In this document: one piece after another, positions 1-7,031 of the stretch
Numbering within the stretch: the first letter of the stretch is position 1
Layout: every line of letters starts with the position of its first letter
Source: Actinomycetota bacterium
GTDB lineage: Bacteria > Actinomycetota > Thermoleophilia > RBG-16-64-13
Direction of reading: 5' to 3'
Length of the DNA stretch: 36,652 nt
Assembly (NCBI GenBank): GCA_023483915.1
Contig: JAMDEO010000150.1
Location: 1-36,652, forward strand
Made by a program: the position numbers and the translations under genes
The notes under the pieces: generated by a model
The model's input: only the letters and a program-made list of their open reading frames with translations
Told to the model about the DNA's origin: nothing
Databases searched by the model: none

Positions 1-1
1 C

Positions 2-1495
2 TTTTCGCTGGCGTGCGGTCTTGCTCCGAATATCGGATGGCTGATTGCTTTCCGGGTGGGACAATCGATTGGGGCCGCCGCCATGATCCCGGTGTCGCTG
101 ACCATTCTCATGAGCGCATTTCCCCGGCACCAGCACGGCATGGCTACAGCCTTTTGGGGAGTGATGGGCTCCGTGGCCGCTGCCGTCGGGCCGACTCTCG
201 GCGGGATTCTGACCCAGTATGCCTCCTGGCACTGGATCTTCTACGTCAATGTCCCCTTGGGCATCATTACCATCGCCGGAGCTCTTGTGTTCGTGCCGGA
301 GCATCGGCAGGACTTGGGCTCAAGTGGCATAGATCTGCTTGGGATCGCGCTGTCGGGGCTTGCGTTTTTCGCACTGACTCTCGGGCTCATCCAGGGGAAC
401 GGCTGGGGATGGGCCTCAGGGCGGGTTCTCGGCCTGCTGATCGGGGCGGTGGCGCTGCTGGTCCTGTTTGGATTCTGGGAGTCGCGGGCACCTTCGCCCA
501 TGCTCAATCTGAAGCTCTTCCGCATCCGGTCGTTCACGTCGGCCACTGCGTCGATGTCGTTTATCGGTATCGCGGTGGGCGGAGCACTCCTCTTGATCGT
601 CATCTTCATGGTCAACGTGCTCGGGTATTCCGAGGTAAGGGCGGCCATCTCGATCACGCCCATGCCGGCGGTGGGACTCATTCTGGGGCCCGTTATCGGG
701 AGCAAGCTCGACAAGCTCAGCCCCAGGGTTCTGGCGGCCATCGGGGGCATCCTCTTCGGCGCGTCCCTGGTGCTACTTGCTCGCCTAGGACCCGATGCCA
801 GTCTCGGTGACATTGCCTGGCGCATCGTGATCATGGGGGCCGGCTTCACCTTCACCATGCCGGCGCTCACGGCCGCGGGGATGGGTTCGCTACCAGAGCA
901 AGCCAGAGGGATCGGATCGGGTGTGCTCAATACTGGCCGGCAATTTGGCCTCGTGTTGGGCGTGGCTATTTTGGTGGCTATCTTCAGCCATACCATCACC
1001 AGCAACATCACTTCGGCGGCCACCGAGGCCAAGGCATACGTAAGCAGCCAGAGTCAGATTTCCGCCACTGCTCGCGAGCAGATTATCGCCGCCCTGGACA
1101 AGGCGGCGGCTCAGAGCGGCGGCGGATCGGCCTCGGGCGCGGCGGGTGGGGTCTTGAATCCCCTGGCAGGAGTGCCGCAGGCGCCCGCGGGTTCCACCCA
1201 GGCGAAGTTGCAGCAGCAACTGCAGGAGAAGATCGGCCTCATCTTCAAGGATGGTGCCGCCATGGCCTTCAAGTGGCCCTTCTACGGCGGGGCTCTTGTC
1301 GCTCTTCTGTCCATCCCATTCTCGCTCATGGTGGGGCGTCGCATAGGGCAGCACCGAGAGGAAACCAGCGCGCCTGTTCGACCGTTCGGCGCGGAGAGAC
1401 GCAATGAAGCGCCGCTTGGCGCGAGTGGACGCATTGAGGCGCGGCCCGGCACCGGCCGGGGCAATGAAGCAAAGAATTCTGCGGAGAGGGGGTAA
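2..1495 (+). CDS. MFS transporter, DHA2/EmrB-QacA type (5' truncated by window edge)
   Basis: Reading frame is open from base 2 (FSLACGLAPNIGWLIAFRVGQSIGAAAMIPVSL), upstream of the listed GTG at 56; multiple TM segments and GPTLGGILTQYASWHWIFYVNVPLG motif typical of 14-TM DHA2 exporters. Confidence 0.93.
   Translation, partial: FSLACGLAPNIGWLIAFRVGQSIGAAAMIPVSLTILMSAFPRHQHGMATAFWGVMGSVAAAVGPTLGGILTQYASWHWIFYVNVPLGIITIAGALVFVPEHRQDLGSSGIDLLGIALSGLAFFALTLGLIQGNGWGWASGRVLGLLIGAVALLVLFGFWESRAPSPMLNLKLFRIRSFTSATASMSFIGIAVGGALLLIVIFMVNVLGYSEVRAAISITPMPAVGLILGPVIGSKLDKLSPRVLAAIGGILFGASLVLLARLGPDASLGDIAWRIVIMGAGFTFTMPALTAAGMGSLPEQARGIGSGVLNTGRQFGLVLGVAILVAIFSHTITSNITSAATEAKAYVSSQSQISATAREQIIAALDKAAAQSGGGSASGAAGGVLNPLAGVPQAPAGSTQAKLQQQLQEKIGLIFKDGAAMAFKWPFYGGALVALLSIPFSLMVGRRIGQHREETSAPVRPFGAERRNEAPLGASGRIEARPGTGRGNEAKNSAERG
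1385..1474 (+). repeat. Three imperfect 30-nt in-frame tandem units in the C-terminal tail of the MFS protein
   Basis: Units 1385-1414, 1415-1444, 1445-1474 encode FGAERRNEAP / LGASGRIEAR / PGTGRGNEAK. Confidence 0.75.
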
Positions 1496-1497
1496 CG

Positions 1498-1821
1498 GTG
1501 GCTTACGACGAGGAGCTCGACCAGCGTGTCGCAGATATCGTGGGGCTCTGGGGCGCCGTGCGGAGGAAGATGTTCGGAGGCACCGGCTACCTCATCAATG
1601 GAAACATGTTGGCGGGCGTCCACCGCAATCGCCTGATTCTGCGACTTGGAGCTGCCGATGCTGATGCGGCCCTGCAGGACTCGGCCGTGTCCCCCTTCGA
1701 TATGACCCGCAAGCCCATGGCCGGCTGGGTGCAGGTAGATCCTCCCGGATTCGCCGGCGAGAAGCTCGAGGAATGGCTACTGAAGGCGCGGACATTTGTG
1801 AGCTCACTGCCACCGAAGTAA
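1498..1821 (+). CDS. TfoX/Sxy N-terminal domain family protein
   Basis: MAYDEELDQRVADIV...RRKMFGGTGYLINGNMLAGVHRNRLILRLG; typical length and MFGG motif of TfoX_N proteins; GTG start. Confidence 0.8.
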   Translation: MAYDEELDQRVADIVGLWGAVRRKMFGGTGYLINGNMLAGVHRNRLILRLGAADADAALQDSAVSPFDMTRKPMAGWVQVDPPGFAGEKLEEWLLKARTFVSSLPPK

Positions 1822-1837
1822 GTCCGGGGGTCGTCGA

Positions 1838-3529
1838 ATGGCGCTCCGACCGTTTATTGTCTGCCTCGTAGCAGTTGTCGCGGTGATCATTGCCGGCGTT
1901 GGGCTTGCTGGGTGTGAATCACCCGGAACTGCATCCACCACTACCTCCCAGGTCCCCGGCCCCTCCAACTCCGGGCCAACCTCTCTCGTGTCGAGCACTG
2001 CCGTTTCGACTGCCTCAGATGCTGTGGCTGCCGCCCTGCGCTGGGTGGAAGCGGGGACGAGCGAAGCCATCACGTACATGACGGCAAAGCCCGCTGACGC
2101 ATCTGCGCCCGAGGAGGAGCTGTTCATTTACACCTATGCTGCCGGAGGCCAGATAGGCCGCATGGAATCTGCTCAGGATTTGTATGAGCCCATTGTCCCT
2201 TTCCCGCTTATTTGGAGCGGAGATACCTACTATCTCGACACGGAGAACTTCAGCATCCCCGGAACGGGCCGCCCCGGCCTTGCCGCCGACATCTCCGGCA
2301 TTCGGGCGGCCCTCGCCTCTTCCGACGAGACCTGGAAGCAACTCGGCAACTACCTCAGTGTCGCCCTTGCCTCTCTGCGCGTTGGCGACCCTCTGCGGCT
2401 TCTAGCCGGATTCACCCCGACCGAGGGAGCGCTGCCGCCCGAGACCGGCGGACTGATCATCTTGGAGGGCGCGGCGAGTAAGCGTGTGCTCGTCGGGTCG
2501 GACGTTTTACTGAATGCGGCAAGCGCGGCGCTCGAGGGCAACTCCGAGAACCCCTTGCTTCCCGATGAGATTACGCTGACCCTCACACTCTCATCTGCTG
2601 ACTGTCATCCAATTGAGCTTCGCGTCGGCGGCTTGATCGATAAGAATATAAGCGAGATCTTGGTGCGGTGGGAACGGGCAAGCGAAGCTCCCGCAGTCCC
2701 AGTGGACTACATCCCATTGATGGACATCGTGCAACCGGCCACCAACCCGGGCCCGCTCCTTGCCAAAGCTGCTGCTTGGATGGAGGCCGCCCCTCTCGCA
2801 ATAGCCTATCCGGATGGATCCGCGCTTCTGGACGCATCCTGGAGTCTCTTCGAGATATCCGACCTACCAGGGCGGGGCGGCTGGGGAGGCGCGTTCCCCG
2901 ACGAGACCTCGGCCGGAACGCTCCTCAAGAAGGAGGATGGCTTCTTGTGGACCGTCGACCGGCCCTCATTCGATTGGGTCGCCGCCGATCAACTCGAACT
3001 GCAAAAGGCAGTCGAGAAAGTAATGGGCGTGCCGGTGGCCGAACGGAGCACCGAGCGGGCCGAGGCCGTCTACCGAGCGGTTGTGCGGGCGTTCTTATTG
3101 GACGTTCTCGATCCGCACTGGTGGGTGAAAGAAATGCAGGCCTCAATCGGGCAGAAGTTCGCCCCATCCGGTACCGGGATGGCGGTTTCCAAGACCGGCA
3201 CTGGCTATGCGGTCAGAGCGTCGATGCGGGATGAGCAACTATTCCCGCCCCTGCAAGGCTACACGTCTCTCATTGTGACCCTCGGTAACCCGCCGGGGTC
3301 TATTGCCAAACTCGATCCCGCGGACCGCCCGTGGAACTACACCCAGGAGTATGCCCTAACCCTTGAAACAGACAGCGAGGGTAGGCCCGTGTCCCTGACG
3401 ATCGTCTCGAACGCACCGCCCGGCTTTGCCGCCCTTCAGTCCCTGCGAATGACTTTTGAGCGAACCGAAGACCAGGTGGGCACCCCAATCGATGGCTCAA
3501 CACTTAGCCAGTATCTGAACAGCCTGTGA
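1838..3529 (+). CDS. Secreted lipoprotein of unknown function
   Basis: N-terminal hydrophobic segment followed by lipobox LAGC and Ser/Thr-rich linker; long single ORF. Confidence 0.8.
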   Translation: MALRPFIVCLVAVVAVIIAGVGLAGCESPGTASTTTSQVPGPSNSGPTSLVSSTAVSTASDAVAAALRWVEAGTSEAITYMTAKPADASAPEEELFIYTYAAGGQIGRMESAQDLYEPIVPFPLIWSGDTYYLDTENFSIPGTGRPGLAADISGIRAALASSDETWKQLGNYLSVALASLRVGDPLRLLAGFTPTEGALPPETGGLIILEGAASKRVLVGSDVLLNAASAALEGNSENPLLPDEITLTLTLSSADCHPIELRVGGLIDKNISEILVRWERASEAPAVPVDYIPLMDIVQPATNPGPLLAKAAAWMEAAPLAIAYPDGSALLDASWSLFEISDLPGRGGWGGAFPDETSAGTLLKKEDGFLWTVDRPSFDWVAADQLELQKAVEKVMGVPVAERSTERAEAVYRAVVRAFLLDVLDPHWWVKEMQASIGQKFAPSGTGMAVSKTGTGYAVRASMRDEQLFPPLQGYTSLIVTLGNPPGSIAKLDPADRPWNYTQEYALTLETDSEGRPVSLTIVSNAPPGFAALQSLRMTFERTEDQVGTPIDGSTLSQYLNSL

Positions 3530-3548
3530 GGTCCAAGGAGGGAAGAAG

Positions 3549-5417
3549 GTGAGATCAACTATTCGTGCGGCGCTTCTGGCAGTAGCAGCAGCAGTCTTGA
3601 TCCTGGTCTTGATCCTGGGTTTCACCGGGCCGGCGCTCGCCGAGATGGATGTGGCCGGCTGGCAATTCAAGGACCTCTCGTCCCGGCAGGTCAGGATCCA
3701 ATTCGATCTTGCCTTTGATTCGGAAAAGCTTGCGTGGATCAAGTACGACTCTGGGTCTTCCGACGTCTTTCTTCTGGACTTGACTGCCGGCTTCGAGACC
3801 CGTGTCACAGACACGCCGGAGAACGAGGAAGTAGTGGCCCTCGACGGAGACCGCTTGGTTTATGCCGCATGGGACGCCGGCTCCGATATCTCCGCGCCGG
3901 CTAAGATATACCTGGTGAATCTCGCCGGTGGCGCCACCCAGTTGATCGCTGAGGGGCCACTCGACATACAGGGTGGTATCCAGATCGAGGGTGATTACAT
4001 CGCGTGGGCCCAATACGACCCGCCGGCGGGCTGCTCGCCAAGCCAGGCCGGTGGCCGGGGGCTGTACGTTTACACGATCAGCTCCGCCGCGAAGGACAAG
4101 ATCAGCGGTCGTCTCGCGTACGGCGGGGGAAGCTCGGGAGGTCAGAAGGCGTTCGATCTGGGTCAAGGCGGCATTGCCTACGTGGAAGCCGACTCCGGCG
4201 GCGTGGATGGCGAAGCCTTCCTCTACAACTTGGATACCGAGGCCACAGCAGATCTTGGACCCTCCCTCGCTGCCTCTCACCACGTGAGTCTTGCGGGTGA
4301 TCTGGTTACCTGGGCGGCTCCTGGAGTGGAGATGGCCGGCGATATCTATAAAACGGCGGACATTTTTATCCACAAGATCTCATCCGGATCGACTACCAAG
4401 ATCGCGACGGCTCACGCTTACGCGCCTCTCCCGAAAACGGACGGGCGTTTCGTGGTCTGGGAGGATTTCCTACCCCATCCGGTAATGCCACGCCCGGTGA
4501 TCGTGGGCTATGACAGCGAAACCAAGGGATCGATCGACGTCAGTCACAATCTCTTTCTGAACTTCACGCCGGAAATCTCTGACGGCCTGGTCGTCTGGGA
4601 GCGCGGGGGCGAGTTGGAATCGGAGATCATGGCGGCCGACCTGCGCACGGGGCAGATCACTCAACTTTCGGACAATCACACCTGGATGGATCAGGCTGCG
4701 CTCGTGCACGGCCGAACCGTTATCTGGTGGAAATATTGGTTCAGTATGGAGCCAGGAGTCGAGCCACCGGATCAGATGATGATGGCGACGGCGCCCGAAT
4801 CGTTTGTCGATCCCTTCACAGATGTGACCGGCACTCATCGCTATCGCACGGCGATTATGGGGGTAAGTGAGCAAAGCATCGCCGGTGGTTACCAGACCGA
4901 GGCCGGGCAGGAGTTCCGACCGGGTGCTCCGCTGTTGCGGGCGCAATTCGCCAAGATGATCTGCGAGGCCCTGAATGTGCCGGTCACAGAAGAAATGGGT
5001 TCGCAGATCACCGATCTCGGCCTGGATAACCCGCTCAACCTTTATCCGCACGAATACGTCGCCGCCCTTGCGGCGGCGGGAGTCATCAAGGGCAAAACCG
5101 CCACCACTTTTGATCCCTACACGCCGGTAACCCGTGCCCAGGCGATCTCGATGCTCACACGAGCTCTGGATGTGTACAACCCGGGACTGCTACGGGTCAT
5201 CGCGTCCCAGCCTCCCGGGGCGTACTACTGGGAGCCGCCACATCTGGCCAACCTTCGGCGAGCCTATGCGAATGACCTCCTGGGCAGCATGGTTGGCTGG
5301 CAGGAACGCTGGGATGCGAGGGTGGAGTGCAGCCGGGGCGAAGCGGCCCAGCTGATCTGGAATACGCTGGAATTGATCGACCAGAAGGCAGGACCGGCGC
5401 CGGCATCGGCTGAGTAG
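3549..5417 (+). CDS. Secreted protein with TolB-like beta-propeller repeats and C-terminal S-layer homology (SLH) domains
   Basis: Signal peptide MRSTIRAALLAVAAAVLILVLILGFTGPALA; repeated W..Y/LVYAAWD/IAWAQYD/VTWAAPG/VVWEDF/VVWERG blades; C-terminal FTDVTGTHRYRTAIMGVSEQSIAGGY...FRPGAPLLRAQFAKMICEAL and AGVIKGKTATTFDPYTPVTRAQAISMLTRAL. Confidence 0.85.
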   Translation: MRSTIRAALLAVAAAVLILVLILGFTGPALAEMDVAGWQFKDLSSRQVRIQFDLAFDSEKLAWIKYDSGSSDVFLLDLTAGFETRVTDTPENEEVVALDGDRLVYAAWDAGSDISAPAKIYLVNLAGGATQLIAEGPLDIQGGIQIEGDYIAWAQYDPPAGCSPSQAGGRGLYVYTISSAAKDKISGRLAYGGGSSGGQKAFDLGQGGIAYVEADSGGVDGEAFLYNLDTEATADLGPSLAASHHVSLAGDLVTWAAPGVEMAGDIYKTADIFIHKISSGSTTKIATAHAYAPLPKTDGRFVVWEDFLPHPVMPRPVIVGYDSETKGSIDVSHNLFLNFTPEISDGLVVWERGGELESEIMAADLRTGQITQLSDNHTWMDQAALVHGRTVIWWKYWFSMEPGVEPPDQMMMATAPESFVDPFTDVTGTHRYRTAIMGVSEQSIAGGYQTEAGQEFRPGAPLLRAQFAKMICEALNVPVTEEMGSQITDLGLDNPLNLYPHEYVAALAAAGVIKGKTATTFDPYTPVTRAQAISMLTRALDVYNPGLLRVIASQPPGAYYWEPPHLANLRRAYANDLLGSMVGWQERWDARVECSRGEAAQLIWNTLELIDQKAGPAPASAE

Positions 5418-5451
5418 GGGCTGCAGTGAACACGGGCCGCAACAGGAGAAC

Positions 5452-6069
5452 GTGGAGACGTGTAGCTGGCTTGCGGGCGCGCACCTGGACACTACCGGTC
5501 TGGGGCGATATGGCATGGGCGAGGACATCAGCTGGATCACGGGTGAATCCACTCCGACGTCAGCCCCTTCGTCTTCGTCGACGACAACAGCGCTTTCACT
5601 GCGCACCACCACGACTCCTCCTGAGAGCATCACGGGGCCGGGTTCGGATGAGACCGAACCCATTACGACCGGTCCGTCTGTGCCTACAGGTCCAGCGAAG
5701 ATCGCGATGCTGGGTCACTTGCGACTGGACGTGACTCCAAGGGATGGCGTCAGGGTAGCGGTTGGCGGACTCTAGCAGAACGAAGGCTCATATGTGGTCT
5801 CGGGAGAGATCATCATTGATAACTAAAGCAATATGGCTTTCCACTACAACGCAGACGATTTCAAGCTCTACGTCGAGGACACCATTTTGGTGCCCACGCC
5901 TTCCAGTCCCATGGAGATCTCGGGGGAGGTAGAGCCAGGCCAGATCCTTCTTGGCTACCTGCTCACCTGGAGAGTGCCCGTGCTCAGGGCGGACCACATC
6001 TCGCTTTCGTACTTCTCATCGGATCCGGGAAGCAAGGGCTTCAACTTGGGGTCTTCCATCACGCCATGA
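5452..6069 (+). pseudogene. Decayed lipoprotein-like gene with a DUF4352-like C-terminal domain; two in-frame stops
   Basis: ORFs 5452..5775 and 5833..6069 share one frame; reading through TAG (5773) and TAA (5824) gives VAVGGL*QNEGSYVVSGEIIIDN*SNMAFHYNADDFKLYVEDTILVPTPSSPMEISGEVEPGQILLGYLLTWRVP; Ser/Thr-rich linker precedes but no signal peptide is found in frame. Confidence 0.65.
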
Positions 6070-6101
6070 AAGTTCATGGCCGGTTCCGCGCGGATCCGGC
6101 C
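6064..6101. repeat. Two adjoining palindromes at the end of the pseudogene
   Basis: CCATGAA-AG-TTCATGG (6064-6079) and GGCCGGTTCCGC/GCGGATCCGGCC (6078-6101, one mismatch). Confidence 0.6.
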
Positions 6102-6151
6102 ACTGTGGTGGCATCGTCAGTCACCCTCGGGCCGGCGGTCGCCCCCCAGCA

Positions 6152-6175
6152 CGTGAACGATGGCGTGAACGATGG
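6152..6175 (+). repeat. 12-bp perfect tandem duplication
   Basis: cgtgaacgatgg at 6152-6163 and 6164-6175. Confidence 0.8.
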
Positions 6176-6243
6176 ACATAAGCTCTTGGGCCTCCCCATG
6201 ATATTCGCTGTTGTTCTCCCGCTCGGGCACGGCCACGAAACAT

Positions 6244-6289
6244 GGTTCTTCCCGACCAGAGATGGGAAGAACCGGCGTGTGAGGCCGGT
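6244..6289 (+). promoter_or_regulatory. Overlapping hairpins in leader of the SHOCT gene
   Basis: GGTTCTTCCC (6244-6253)/GGGAAGAACC (6264-6273), 10-nt loop; overlapping ACCGGC (6271-6276)/GCCGGT (6284-6289). Confidence 0.5.
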
Positions 6290-6327
6290 TGCTTCCGGTC
6301 TTGGTAACCACTCACAAAGGAGCCATC

Positions 6328-6603
6328 ATGATCATTTTGCTGGCCTTGATCATTGTGGGGATAGTGTTTCTGGTTCGGGGCCTAGCCCGGCGAGACCATC
6401 CGTGGCCGGGTCCCTTCGGGGGCCCCTACGGCGGTCCCCCCTCGCCGCCGGGTGGTCCCGGAAGGCTGGGCGGCCCGGGAACCACTGGGTACAAGACCCC
6501 ACTGGATATTCTTGAAGAGCGTTACGCACGCGGCGAGATCGACCGGGAGGAGTTTCTCCGGCGTAAGAACGATCTCCTCGGGCCCGGAGGGGCAGCGCAG
6601 TGA
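6328..6603 (+). CDS. Small membrane protein with C-terminal SHOCT domain
   Basis: MIILLALIIVGIVFLVRGL TM helix, Gly/Pro-rich linker, C-terminal LDILEERYARGEIDREEFLRRKNDL = SHOCT; RBS AAAGGAG at 6316-6322 supports ATG 6328 rather than 6289. Confidence 0.85.
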   Translation: MIILLALIIVGIVFLVRGLARRDHPWPGPFGGPYGGPPSPPGGPGRLGGPGTTGYKTPLDILEERYARGEIDREEFLRRKNDLLGPGGAAQ

Positions 6604-6687
6604 GCGCGCCTCGCCTCTTCACGCTTGGGACGATGTAGCATGGGTGACTGAGCCACAGGCGGCGGTTTCGGTTTCAAGGAGGTAGTC

Positions 6688-7020
6688 ATGAGCGAGTTCA
6701 CTCGAGTTGGCATTCTCTCCAAGGCGAAGGTGCGCCCGGAGGGCCTCTTCAAGAAGGGACGTGTTGTAGTTGTCTTGGGAAGCGGCGAGGTTGACTTGTC
6801 GGCTGCACAGATAGCGCCCGAGGGGGCAGACCTGACTCTCGTCGGGATCCTCGGATCCATTCTGGTCATCCCTCCCGCCAACGCTCGCATCTTCGTTAGC
6901 GGGGCCACCGTCTTAGGCAGCCATCCCGGATTGCGGCCCGAAGGGACGTCAGTCGATCCCGAGGCTCCCCAGCTTAAGATCAACGCGTCGACGTTCCTGG
7001 GGAGTATTAGGTTCAGATAG
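6688..7020 (+). CDS. LiaF-like C-terminal domain (cell-wall-active antibiotic response, DUF2154-like) protein
   Basis: GRVVVVLGSGEVDLSAAQIAPEGADLTLVGILGSILVIPPANARIFVSGATVLGS right-handed repeat pattern; RBS aaggagg just upstream. Confidence 0.6.
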   Translation: MSEFTRVGILSKAKVRPEGLFKKGRVVVVLGSGEVDLSAAQIAPEGADLTLVGILGSILVIPPANARIFVSGATVLGSHPGLRPEGTSVDPEAPQLKINASTFLGSIRFR

Positions 7021-7031
7021 TGGGCACGGCT

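Noticed and set aside
241-1032. 263-aa minus-strand ORF opposite the first MFS gene
   Set aside because: Shadow ORF; Pro/Ser/Arg/Met-rich sequence without domain features, while the plus-strand frame is a clear transporter.
5773-5826. In-frame TAG and TAA as programmed recoding (readthrough, pyrrolysine)
   Set aside because: Two different stops within 17 codons, no start with signal peptide and no evidence of recoding machinery; decay or sequencing error is simpler.
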